Source of the DNA: Corynebacterium zhongnanshanii
GTDB taxonomy: Bacteria > Actinomycetota > Actinomycetes > Mycobacteriales > Mycobacteriaceae
Reading direction: 5' to 3'
DNA: 64,000 bases
Assembly: GCF_014490575.1 (NCBI RefSeq)
Contig: NZ_CP061033.1
Location: forward strand, 1,240,001 to 1,304,000
In this document: in pieces, positions 9,791 to 18,991 of the stretch
Position numbering within the stretch: position 1 is the stretch's first letter
How the letters are laid out: every line of letters starts with the position of its first letter
The notes under the pieces: generated by a model
What the model was told of the DNA's origin: nothing
Database searches by the model: none
The model's input: only the letters and a program-made list of their open reading frames with translations
Position numbers and translations under genes: made by a program

Positions 9791-12700
9791 TTATTGGTCC
9801 ATCATCGCCGCGTACTTTTCATACGCTGCAGTCAGATCCGCTTCGCGATCAAGCGGTGCAAAGGGATATTCAAAGACGTAAGCCACTCCGGACTGTGGGT
9901 GGGTCCAGGTGCGTTCGGCCAGGCTCAGCTCCTCACCGTCTTTAAGCTTCTTCTGTAGCTTGGCAACGTCCCCGGCTACCTTACGGCCGTTGACATCGTA
10001 GAGGTCCTCCTGGTCGTAGCGCCGCATCACGGGGAACTGCGTGCGGTAGATCATCAGCAGCTCTTCCAAAGTCACGCCGAGTGACAACGCGACCATCGCA
10101 TCGATTTCATTCTGGGCATGCCAGCGCTCACGAGCATTCCGCAGTGCGACATCACGGGTCCACGGGGTGCCGACGACTTCTTCCCACAGGGAAGCATAAT
10201 TCTCCGTCAGAACATTCAATTGTAAAAAGCGTTTCGAAATATCTTCAACAAATAAACCGTCTGCTACGAGAGGACCATTTTCAACGATTGAGGGCCACAG
10301 GTGGGATCCAATGCTTCGCATCAGGAAATCCGCAAGAATCGACGAGCTATATCCACCAAAAAGTGGTATCAATTCCGACTGTGTTACTCCTGGAATACCG
10401 GCAGAAATTACTCCATTAACATGCGCAGATCCAGGCGGAATCAAAGCTGGATACAAAGTTCGATATCCAGTGAGCGCCGCCATCTGCCGCCACGCAACAC
10501 GATAATGTGAGCGGATCGGGAAGCTTTCATCCCCTGAAGACCAATATCCATAGTCATCCCCATAAGTCGCGATGCTTTTATTCGGACGATACGCTGTTGC
10601 CGGGATGAAGTCCTCCGGCATGGCCTCGAGATCGATCTCGAACCAGTCCTGGTTGTGTTTCATCGTTGGGTTCGGCTGCTTAATCATCGGCGTGGCGACA
10701 CCAAGGTGCGGACCTTGTAGGATGACGTCTTCCCAGGACTCGGGATGCTGCCACGACGTATCGAAGTATCCACGCTTTTTATCGGCAGTCTCGTGCCAAC
10801 CGCCAGAAAATTGAAGACCAAGCGACTTGATTCTCGGCGCCTCGGCGAGCTTGGCCAGGACAGCTGCGGCCTCACTGTTGACCGAGTACACCGTGCGGGT
10901 TTCTAACAGAGGTGTCCCGGGGTCTTCGATGATGGAGTTCCACACCTGCAGCGTGTCCTCATCCACGGTAATGATACGGTCTCGGTGAGGGCGAACATCC
11001 CACTTATCGTTATCATCTTTGAAACCAGGCAGGGAACCAGTTCCATCATGCACCAGAGAATCGATAACAGTTTTCGGATGGTAGAGAGCTGATGCCGATA
11101 TGAAATTCGGACGTTCTTTCGCTCCTGCATAAACATGAATTCCGTACTTTACGAGATCATGGACATCGAAAAGAACCAGCTCATTAATGAACTGCCAATG
11201 CCTGCGCAGCCGTCGATAAGCGCCCGCGCGCAGTGGAGCGGCCTTCTTCTCTGTGAAGTGGGACTCCGGGTGGATAAGGGAAACCACGCCGTCTGCGGCC
11301 ATCGTAGACCAGGTGCGTTCCATGAACGCACGGTAGAGATCCGGCTGTTGGTTGCGCAGGTGTGGGTAGCGCGTGACGTCGCCCAGCACGGCAGAGGTCA
11401 CCACCGCTTCCGCCAGGCCTTTAGAGAGGGTCTCCGCCACGGCGCCATCGGCAGCAAGAAGCTCACGGCGTGCCTTCTTCTCAGCCTGGGTGGGCTTGTT
11501 CGCCAAGCTGAACCATGGGTCATGTTCAGATAGCAACGCGTCTACATCCGTGCGGGGCCGCACCCATGGCGGGTTACCCACTTGGAAGTCGAAGCCGCCC
11601 TGGGCCATGACCACGGCAAAATCCAGGTCCCAGTGAAAGAAGGCCTGTTCCTCAGCAATGGTGTTCGCGGTGACAAGCCACGGGTGGGCGCCAAGGACCT
11701 CATCGAAGTCCTTGCGGCCAGAGGTGGAGCGGTCCAGGGACTCCACGTAGTCCAACTCCTCCCAGGTCATGTCGAAACCAAAGGCAAACTGGTCCGGGTT
11801 GAAACTCCGGCGCCTCTTCTCCTCATGCGGGGTTCCCAGCAGATCCTCCATGGTGGCCAGGTATTCGTCTATATCCGGCAGCTCATCAGTGCCGGTGACG
11901 GGCCAGTACCACAGGGCATTCCACGCGTTCATGGCCGTGCGCAGGCGGAGGTAGGCGCCCTCGTTGTTCTTCAGCAGCTCCTGCTCCACCTGGTCGCGGG
12001 TCACCACCGCAGTGCGCTTCATGGTGCCCTCCGGTTGACCCCACAAGTCCAGGTCGCGGCGGACTTGGTCCTCGGCAATGCGTTGGCGGATCAGGGCCAG
12101 CTCCCACAGCTTTTCCACCTGGGCCGACAAGCGGGAAGCCAGCTTGGCTTGGGTTTTGGTGAGGCCCTTGCGGATACTGCTGCGCCAGGCCTTCATCGCC
12201 TTGATGTCCTCGGCAGCAATGTCCTTCAAATCCTTGGCTTCAGCCGCAGCACCCCAGCCCTGGCTCGGGACAAGGAAGTGGTGGACGCGCCCGGCAGGCT
12301 TGAGATCAGACTCGTGTGCGTCAATAGCCGCGGCGATGTCCTTCACCGAATGATGCTGTGGGGTGTTCTTCAGGTAGGCCTTGGTAGTAACGTCCTTAGT
12401 CCCGAAAGTGGACCGGGTGGCACCAACAAGAGAGTTGCCGTGGCGCAAGTGCAGTCCAAACCAAGGGGCTTTAAGTTCCTTAGTCATTGTGCTCAGCCAC
12501 AGGGAAATCTCCGCCAGCTCCACCGCAGTCTTGTTCAGGTCCACACCGTAGACCTGGTGCAGTGCGATGTGCGCCTTTACCTTCTGCAGTTCCTGGGCGC
12601 GGTTCTCACTGGGGAGTTCTGCCTTTGTTTCCTGCTGCTTCTTGGTCAAGTACAGCTCCGACAGCTGGTTGACGGCCTCCACGGCGAAGGCGCCGGAGCC

Positions 12701-14410
12701 CATGGCGGGCTCACAAATTGCCAGCGTGAGGATGTCATCGGCACGCTCGATACGGCCAGTAGCTTCCAATTCTTCAATGGCCTGTCCCACGGTGAACTCA
12801 GTAATCACCGGCGGTGTGTAAAACGAAGCGGAACGCTCACGGTCGCGGGAAGACTGACGGTAGACAAAACTGCCGCGCGCATGCGTGCGCATGGCCCGCT
12901 CTACGCCACCGTGTTCGTTCTCCCTGTCCTCATACACAATCGAATCCTGTGGCAAGGTCTGCGCGTGAGCTTCAGGAACCACCCACGAGCCCTTGGAAGG
13001 ATCGCCATGCTTGGCTACCTCCACAAGATCTTCCTGAGCAATGTAGCCGGTATAAGACATCAGGCCCTCGTACACCTGGCCCAACTCAGTCACGCCGAGG
13101 GTAGCGTACGAAATAAATCCACGGTCACTGCCCCGCTTTTCCTTGGTCAGCAGAAGGTTTTGCAGGACCTTGTGCAGCGCCAGGTTTGAGAGCTTGACCT
13201 CATCGATGTAGCTGGTGGCCTCACTCTTGAACAGGTCCGCATCCAAGTTGCGGAACTCCAGGCCCTCTTCAGTTGCGGTAGCGTCGAATGCAGGGGCGTC
13301 CTCACTACGCGGATCGTGCCCGCGATTCACTCGATCGAACAGAAGCTGCAGGCTCTCATACAGGTGTGTGCCATTCTGCGCGCGGTGAGTGGTCGGCTCA
13401 GTCAAGATGAGTTCACGCAGGCGGGACAGGCCGTAGCCTGCGTCGTAATCACTATCACCAGTAGGCAGAATTTGTAGTTCAGGAGAGGATTCCGCAAAAA
13501 GAAGGAAAAGAATGCGGTAAAGGTAGCGTAGCGCTTGGTTAGCTAGTTCGTTTCCGTTGATGTCAGGAGGGGTGGTGAGGTTGTGTGCTTGGTGGCGACG
13601 GCGTTGAAGAACGTCGTTACCAATGATTTCGATAGAGGCCTTAATGGCGCCACGTAGTTCCTCAGAAACCTTGACAGAGTGGTCGCGAGCTTCGGCCAAC
13701 GTATCCAACCACCAGGTGGTGCCATCAGCCCCGCGGGTGACGTGTTCGTTGGCCAAGATGGCAATCACTCGTGGAAGCTCGCCTTTGGCTCGTTGATCAT
13801 TGCGTTCGATTGCAAGGCCCAGGTCAACAGCGAGGTAGCGCCCCAACGGCCAGGTCTCCCGCTCAGCAAGCATGACCCAGGTTCCGGCGAGGATGACAAT
13901 CATGTCCGGGGCTTGTTCGGCCAAGAAAATCTCCCCCACCAGCTTATATGTGGTGATGTCGAGGGGCTTCTCCGCTAACTGTGGGGCAACCCCCAACGGA
14001 GCCACGGTGGTGGTATCTTCCAATGCGGCGAGCTGCCCGGCGCGGAGGATGACAACGCTACCTGCGGCGTCGGTTGCAGCATTAAAGGATAACGGCTGGC
14101 CGTTTCGTGCCAGCTCTACACGGCGCAATGGCGGATAGCCGAAGGCTTCAGAAACCAAGTCATACACCTTATGGAGGGTTTCCTCCGCTGCTTCTTCCTC
14201 CAACGACGACAGCACGGTTTGGAGTTCCTCCCTGCGGGAGGATAGACGGGCAAGCGGTGACGGCGCAGAGTTGCTGCGCTTATCGTGGGCGCTCCAATCC
14301 TTGCGGGCATTGTCAACGCGTTTGCCAAAGGAACTGCCTTTTTCATCTGTGGTCAGGTAGTAATCAGAGATCCATTCCTCAACATTGATGATGGAATCAA
14401 AATCTGCCAT
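9791..14410 (-). CDS. Eco57I/PglX/DrmMI-type class I SAM-dependent DNA adenine-N6 methyltransferase
   Basis: The protein has 1539 residues. The SAM-binding motif I is EPAMGSGAFAVEAV near residue 565, with LAEISLWLSTMTKEL following. The catalytic motif IV NPPW is at about 945 (QVGNPPWVRPRTD), the form used by N6-adenine methylases. The C-terminal 500 residues probably contain target recognition. No PD-(D/E)xK nuclease is obvious, so self-marking of host DNA is likelier than a type IIG enzyme. Its ATG (14408-14410) overlaps the TAA of the SNF2 gene as TAATG, implying tight translational coupling. In DISARM and BREX, methylases of this kind modify host DNA so that the helicase partners act only on invading DNA. 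That role is inferred here from the neighbours. Confidence 0.88.
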   Translation of the reverse strand: MADFDSIINVEEWISDYYLTTDEKGSSFGKRVDNARKDWSAHDKRSNSAPSPLARLSSRREELQTVLSSLEEEAAEETLHKVYDLVSEAFGYPPLRRVELARNGQPLSFNAATDAAGSVVILRAGQLAALEDTTTVAPLGVAPQLAEKPLDITTYKLVGEIFLAEQAPDMIVILAGTWVMLAERETWPLGRYLAVDLGLAIERNDQRAKGELPRVIAILANEHVTRGADGTTWWLDTLAEARDHSVKVSEELRGAIKASIEIIGNDVLQRRRHQAHNLTTPPDINGNELANQALRYLYRILFLLFAESSPELQILPTGDSDYDAGYGLSRLRELILTEPTTHRAQNGTHLYESLQLLFDRVNRGHDPRSEDAPAFDATATEEGLEFRNLDADLFKSEATSYIDEVKLSNLALHKVLQNLLLTKEKRGSDRGFISYATLGVTELGQVYEGLMSYTGYIAQEDLVEVAKHGDPSKGSWVVPEAHAQTLPQDSIVYEDRENEHGGVERAMRTHARGSFVYRQSSRDRERSASFYTPPVITEFTVGQAIEELEATGRIERADDILTLAICEPAMGSGAFAVEAVNQLSELYLTKKQQETKAELPSENRAQELQKVKAHIALHQVYGVDLNKTAVELAEISLWLSTMTKELKAPWFGLHLRHGNSLVGATRSTFGTKDVTTKAYLKNTPQHHSVKDIAAAIDAHESDLKPAGRVHHFLVPSQGWGAAAEAKDLKDIAAEDIKAMKAWRSSIRKGLTKTQAKLASRLSAQVEKLWELALIRQRIAEDQVRRDLDLWGQPEGTMKRTAVVTRDQVEQELLKNNEGAYLRLRTAMNAWNALWYWPVTGTDELPDIDEYLATMEDLLGTPHEEKRRRSFNPDQFAFGFDMTWEELDYVESLDRSTSGRKDFDEVLGAHPWLVTANTIAEEQAFFHWDLDFAVVMAQGGFDFQVGNPPWVRPRTDVDALLSEHDPWFSLANKPTQAEKKARRELLAADGAVAETLSKGLAEAVVTSAVLGDVTRYPHLRNQQPDLYRAFMERTWSTMAADGVVSLIHPESHFTEKKAAPLRAGAYRRLRRHWQFINELVLFDVHDLVKYGIHVYAGAKERPNFISASALYHPKTVIDSLVHDGTGSLPGFKDDNDKWDVRPHRDRIITVDEDTLQVWNSIIEDPGTPLLETRTVYSVNSEAAAVLAKLAEAPRIKSLGLQFSGGWHETADKKRGYFDTSWQHPESWEDVILQGPHLGVATPMIKQPNPTMKHNQDWFEIDLEAMPEDFIPATAYRPNKSIATYGDDYGYWSSGDESFPIRSHYRVAWRQMAALTGYRTLYPALIPPGSAHVNGVISAGIPGVTQSELIPLFGGYSSSILADFLMRSIGSHLWPSIVENGPLVADGLFVEDISKRFLQLNVLTENYASLWEEVVGTPWTRDVALRNARERWHAQNEIDAMVALSLGVTLEELLMIYRTQFPVMRRYDQEDLYDVNGRKVAGDVAKLQKKLKDGEELSLAERTWTHPQSGVAYVFEYPFAPLDREADLTAAYEKYAAMMDQ

Positions 14411-17355
14411 TAGAGTGCCTTTACTGAATTAGAGGAGGTCGTGGACGGGGCAGGAAGAACGAGGACCAAGGGGCGCACCAGGGTGCGCTCTGGGGCCATG
14501 GACTTGAGCAATTCTTCTTCTCGCTCAATGAGCTGCGTGGTGTTTGTGGCTCTGAGGGTTAGCTGACCTGAATTGGCTGACCACCAGGCATCCTCACGGC
14601 GCTTCCAGTCATCAATGCGGCGGGTGACGGTTTTTTCATTGGCCTTCATGACCCACTGAAGGTGCTGCTGTGCTGTGCTGACTGCAGCCGCAATGAGCTT
14701 GTCTGCATTGTCCGGCACGATCAGCCCGCCTGGGTTGATGGCATTGGTGACCAGACCAATGTCGCGCAGCCATGCATAGACGTCCTCTTGGATTTCAACG
14801 TTCGCCGCCTGGAGACCGGTTGGAACGTCGAAGCCCATCGGCCCTTCCGTTGCGACAACGAACATGCGCGAGAGAATCTGGCCGCGCGAGTTCGTCAGTG
14901 TTCCCATGAGCAACAGCGTTGGCTCTTCGACATCGCCGTAGACAGCGGGGATCTCACTTTGCTCCATGGCGGACAGCGCACGATCGGCTGCCCATTCTGT
15001 CACGGGGTGCAATGGACCCAGGAAGTGGGCACGTGGCCACGACTTTTCCGAATCTCCCTCCCTTGCGGCTTTTAGTTGTTCATTCCCGCGTTGTTTGGAG
15101 GTTGCCAACATGAGGCGTTCAGTTACCTTGCGATACGAGACATAGTCCTGTGGTAGGTAATCGAAGCGGCGGCGCAGATCCTTCGGCGGGGTCAGCTCAA
15201 CAATGCTGTTATCGTGTTCGATGTAGTCCACGCCACCAGCGGAAGGCTTAGCATGGGCCTCGTCGTGGTAGGCCTCATTAAGGGCATCTTCAAGATAATC
15301 GTTTTCCGCGGCGTACAGGCTGTGACGTACACCAGGGCCATAGGACAAGGAGACGGGACCATCGTGCGCCGACTCGTTCTCCATAGATCCGGCCCCTGTA
15401 CCGAGTTCGTTGTCACCAAGGTCCAGTTCACTGTCTGATGCCAGCAAGGCCCAGATGCTATCGAGCTCGTCAGTATCTTCGTCTTCAGTGATGAGCTCTT
15501 CCGGGTTGGCCACAACGTCATCGAATCGCTTGGATTCCATCAACACCGAGCGGATAGCATCCTCTTCCGCGGTGGGGTTGTGTTTGCCCATGAGTGGTGA
15601 GGCATCGCCCAACAGCTGGTTTGCCGCGTACTCACGCTCGATGAGGCGAGTAAGCACATGAATCTCACCGATCGAGCTCGCATCCTGCGGGTCAAGCAAC
15701 AGCGCGGTGATCTCCGGGGAATGCTCCTGGCCATAACGGTCTACGCGGCCGTTGCGCTGCTGAATGCGGATGAGGGACCATGGGATGTCATAGTGCACCA
15801 GGTGATGACACTGCGCATGGAGGTTAACACCTTCCGACGCCACATCTCCGGTGATCAACACCCGCAAGGCAGTATCGGTGCGCTTGAATTCGTCGATGAG
15901 CCCCAGCTGCTCCTCATCCGACAGACCACCATGCATGATCTTGACCGCATCCTTGGGCATCTTCAGAGCCTTGGACACGTTCTTTTGCAACCATTTCAGG
16001 GTTGCCACCCGCTCCGAGAAGATCACCACGCGGCGATCCGAACCCTTCTTCACGCCGATAGAGGTGAGGTAATTGATGAGTTCTGCGAACTTTGCTGAGG
16101 TATCGGCCGTGACTTTGTCATTGATGTCGAGTAGTCGCTGCAGCTTGGTACGCTCCTCAGGCTTACCTAAACGCATGCGTGCCTCTACCGATTCGGTCAG
16201 TGCCCGCGGTGAGGATAGATAAGCCTTCACCAAGGTCCATGGGAAAAGACGATCGCCGGCCGTTCCATGTACCCAGTCCTCCGCAATGACCCGAGCTACA
16301 GCGTTTTCCTCCGAGGAAGCCGGGACCGCAATGTTGCGCGGCTCCAGCCGCTTGGCCCACTTCTCCCCCACAATCGAGGCAACCTCCGGCGAGTTTCGAT
16401 GGCGGCGAATAATGAGCTTCTTAGCCGCCTCCTTGTCAATGCTCCCATCCGGCAGCACGGACAAGGGATCCAGCAAACGCAGAATCTCCTTGAAAGAATC
16501 CTCTCGGCCGTTATGTGGAGTTGCGGACGCCAAAATCAACGCCTCCGTAGTCGGAGCCAATGTGCGCGCTAACTCATTGTTTTGCGAGCCAGCATTAGTG
16601 GCATTGTGAATCTCATCAATAACCACCACATCCCAACGGACCTTGTTCAGCTGTGCTCGATACTTCGGCGATTTCAACGTATCCATCGAGACAATAACTC
16701 GCGGGAAATACGTGAAAGGATTCTTCGAGGCAGGTAATTTCTGCCGCACTTTCTGGATTCCCTGCGAATCCAAGCGCACCAACGGCACTGCGAAACGAGT
16801 CCACAGCTCCTGTTGGAATTGCTCCATCACGTGCTTCGGCGTCACCACGAGGATCCGCTCTCCCCTACCGCGGCGAATCAACTCGGAGACAATCATGCCA
16901 ATCTCAAGAGTCTTTCCCAGACCCACAGCATCGGCAAGCAGCACACGCGGACGGATACGTTCAGCAGACAATGCCTTCTTCACCGCAGAAAGCTGGTACT
17001 CCAGCGGGTCTGCCAGCATGTGCGCTGACACCTCCGGCTCCTCTTGATGCAACGGGACTGGAGTTCGGCGCAGGGTGGACTCCAGCCACAGCCGAGTATG
17101 ACGGAAATGCGGCGAATTATCTGCACGCACGGTCACGTTGGCGGGATCAAAGACCATGATGTCATCGAGAGCGGTGAAGAACGTGGCGGTCGTATCTCGG
17201 ACGTAATCGCTCACGCCACGGGCACGAACACGGAAACCGTCCGTGGTGCGGGCAACGTTACTCACCAGCCATTGCTCGTCACGGCATTGAATGGTGACTC
17301 CCGGAGCAAGCTGGCTTAAATCATGAGAACTCTGGGCAGGAGTGGCTGAACTCAT
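14410..17355 (-). CDS. SNF2/RapA-type superfamily 2 helicase (DrmD-like)
   Basis: The protein has 981 residues. Motif I is LLADAVGLGKTLEIGMI near residue 141, motif II VVIDEIHNATN near 245, motif III LASATPHNGRED near 270. The second lobe has VVIFSERVATL, GDVASEGVNLHAQ and the motif VI RIQQRNGRVDRYGQ near 535. The C-terminal 400 residues are acidic, then helical, with no recognised domain. SNF2-type proteins of this size appear as DrmD in class 1 DISARM. It is the first gene of the operon. The mRNA looks leaderless: an extended -10 TGATATTGT ends 6 nt before the ATG and no Shine-Dalgarno is present. A strong hairpin separates the gene from pntB upstream, so it starts its own transcription unit. 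Confidence 0.88.
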   Translation of the reverse strand: MSSATPAQSSHDLSQLAPGVTIQCRDEQWLVSNVARTTDGFRVRARGVSDYVRDTTATFFTALDDIMVFDPANVTVRADNSPHFRHTRLWLESTLRRTPVPLHQEEPEVSAHMLADPLEYQLSAVKKALSAERIRPRVLLADAVGLGKTLEIGMIVSELIRRGRGERILVVTPKHVMEQFQQELWTRFAVPLVRLDSQGIQKVRQKLPASKNPFTYFPRVIVSMDTLKSPKYRAQLNKVRWDVVVIDEIHNATNAGSQNNELARTLAPTTEALILASATPHNGREDSFKEILRLLDPLSVLPDGSIDKEAAKKLIIRRHRNSPEVASIVGEKWAKRLEPRNIAVPASSEENAVARVIAEDWVHGTAGDRLFPWTLVKAYLSSPRALTESVEARMRLGKPEERTKLQRLLDINDKVTADTSAKFAELINYLTSIGVKKGSDRRVVIFSERVATLKWLQKNVSKALKMPKDAVKIMHGGLSDEEQLGLIDEFKRTDTALRVLITGDVASEGVNLHAQCHHLVHYDIPWSLIRIQQRNGRVDRYGQEHSPEITALLLDPQDASSIGEIHVLTRLIEREYAANQLLGDASPLMGKHNPTAEEDAIRSVLMESKRFDDVVANPEELITEDEDTDELDSIWALLASDSELDLGDNELGTGAGSMENESAHDGPVSLSYGPGVRHSLYAAENDYLEDALNEAYHDEAHAKPSAGGVDYIEHDNSIVELTPPKDLRRRFDYLPQDYVSYRKVTERLMLATSKQRGNEQLKAAREGDSEKSWPRAHFLGPLHPVTEWAADRALSAMEQSEIPAVYGDVEEPTLLLMGTLTNSRGQILSRMFVVATEGPMGFDVPTGLQAANVEIQEDVYAWLRDIGLVTNAINPGGLIVPDNADKLIAAAVSTAQQHLQWVMKANEKTVTRRIDDWKRREDAWWSANSGQLTLRATNTTQLIEREEELLKSMAPERTLVRPLVLVLPAPSTTSSNSVKAL

Positions 17356-17361
17356 GATGAA

Positions 17362-17367
17362 ACAATA
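17362..17367 (-). promoter_or_regulatory. Candidate extended -10 of the defence operon
   Basis: On the minus strand, TGA-TATTGT is followed 6 nt later by the ATG of the SNF2-type helicase gene. This fits an extended -10 with transcription beginning at or next to the start codon. No convincing -35 is seen at 17 bp spacing, which is usual for extended -10 promoters. Confidence 0.45.
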
Positions 17368-17434
17368 TCAGCAGTGTTGGAGCAGAATCGATAATTTTCA
17401 ATAGTTTGGTTATCTTTTCTTCCCCATAGAGCAA

Positions 17435-17463
17435 GCCGCCGATCACCAGCGGTGATCGGCGGC
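17435..17463 (-). terminator. Strong hairpin downstream of pntB
   Basis: A perfect 13-bp inverted repeat (17435-17447 with 17451-17463) has a 3-nt loop. It lies just after the pntB stop and before the promoter of the defence operon. The T-tract after it on the minus strand is weak (TTGCTCT). It isolates the defence operon from pntAB transcription. Confidence 0.75.
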
Positions 17464-17500
17464 TGTCGTTGAGCGTGCGCAACCTTAGCGCAGTCAGGCT

Positions 17501-18988
17501 CTACAGGTGGGAGATGATCTCCTCCACGGTCTTCTTTGCATCGCCGAGCAGCATGTCCGTGTTCTCGTTGAAGAACAGCGGGTTCTGCACGCCGGCGTAA
17601 CCGGAGCCCATGGAACGCTTAAAGACGATGACCTTGTCTGCTTCCCACACCTTCAGCACAGGCATGCCGGCAATTGGCGAGCCAGGCTCTTCGGCGATCG
17701 GGTTCACCGTGTCGTTTGCACCGATGACCAGCACAACGTCGATGTCGGCGAAGTCGTCGTTGACCTCATCCAGCTCCAGCACGATGTCGTACGGCACCTT
17801 GGCCTCGGCCAGCAGCACGTTCATGTGGCCAGGCAAGCGGCCAGCAACAGGGTGAATACCGAACGTAACGTCCACGCCCTGAGCCTTGAGCTTCTCTACC
17901 AGGGTGGCCACTGGGTACTGAGCCTGCGCCACAGCCATGCCGTAGCCCGGGGTGATCATGACGGTCTTCGCACCCTTCAGCAGCTCCGCGGTCTCCGCCG
18001 CGTTAACCTCAGTGTGCTCGCCGTACTCGCGGTCGTCAGAAGCAGCAGCCTCGCCACCGAAGCCACCCAGGATCACGGACACGAAGCTGCGGTTCATTGC
18101 CTGGCACATGACGTAGGACAGGTAGGCACCGGAGGAACCAACCAGCGCACCAACGATGATGAGCAGGGGGTTGCCCAGCATGAATCCAGCGGCGGCAGCT
18201 GCCCAACCTGAGTAGGAGTTCAGCATGGACACAACCACTGGCATGTCGCCACCACCGATGGCGGCAACCAGGTGGAATCCCAGGAACAGAGCCAGGGCCA
18301 GCATCACGACCAGCGCGATCCAGGACAGGACCTGGTTGTCGTGGCCGGAAGCAATGAACACAACCATGCCCACCAGGGACACGATGATTACCAGCAGGTT
18401 CAGCAGGTGACGAGCAGGAAGCACCAGTGGCTTACCGTTCATCTTTCCGCTCAGCTTCAGGTACGCCACGATGGAACCGGTCAGGGTCACAGCACCGATG
18501 AACACGCCCAGGTAGACCTCACCCAGGTGGAAGGCCTCGATGGCCTTGGTCTTCTCATCGGGCTGGATGAAGGAGTTCACACCAATCAACACTGCCGCAA
18601 GTCCCACGAAGCTGTGCAGCATCGCAATGAGTTCGGGCATTTCGGTCATTTCGACCTTCTTCGCCCGTGGGATACCAATGGCGGCACCCAGCAGCATCGC
18701 CACAGCGATCAGGAGAACGGTGACAACTGGACCGTTGGTGGCGTCGCCCCCATCGTTCGCGTTAATGACAGCCTTGGCGATCGTCGCGATGAGCGCGATG
18801 GTCATACCTGCCATGCCGAAGCGGTTACCGCGGGATGCGGTCTGCTGCTTGGCCAGTCCGGCCAGCGCCAGGATGAACAGCAGCGCTGCAACGATGTACG
18901 CGAGGTTCGTAATCTTATCCGTCCATTCCAGGACGGTGGGGCTCACCTTAGAGGTAGCCTCAGCCTGTGCGAAATAAAGAGCGTTCAT
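17501..18988 (-). CDS. pntB: NAD(P) transhydrogenase, beta subunit
   Basis: The 495-residue membrane subunit of proton-translocating transhydrogenase reduces NADP+ with NADH at the expense of the proton gradient. Residues 25-290 contain about eight or nine hydrophobic segments (domain II). Residues 320-495 form the NADP(H)-binding domain III, with [18 protein letters not shown], the [19 protein letters not shown] loop and [13 protein letters not shown]. Length is about normal (the E. coli protein is about 460). It lies 3 bp downstream of pntA, so the two are one operon. The complex supplies NADPH for biosynthesis in the cell membrane. Confidence 0.96.
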   Translation of the reverse strand: MNALYFAQAEATSKVSPTVLEWTDKITNLAYIVAALLFILALAGLAKQQTASRGNRFGMAGMTIALIATIAKAVINANDGGDATNGPVVTVLLIAVAMLLGAAIGIPRAKKVEMTEMPELIAMLHSFVGLAAVLIGVNSFIQPDEKTKAIEAFHLGEVYLGVFIGAVTLTGSIVAYLKLSGKMNGKPLVLPARHLLNLLVIIVSLVGMVVFIASGHDNQVLSWIALVVMLALALFLGFHLVAAIGGGDMPVVVSMLNSYSGWAAAAAGFMLGNPLLIIVGALVGSSGAYLSYVMCQAMNRSFVSVILGGFGGEAAASDDREYGEHTEVNAAETAELLKGAKTVMITPGYGMAVAQAQYPVATLVEKLKAQGVDVTFGIHPVAGRLPGHMNVLLAEAKVPYDIVLELDEVNDDFADIDVVLVIGANDTVNPIAEEPGSPIAGMPVLKVWEADKVIVFKRSMGSGYAGVQNPLFFNENTDMLLGDAKKTVEEIISHL

Positions 18989-18991
18989 GGG

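Noticed and set aside
11582-13189. Long plus-strand open frame of 535 codons
   Set aside because: It lies fully opposite the methyltransferase gene, and its product shows no family pattern; it is a high-GC antisense frame.
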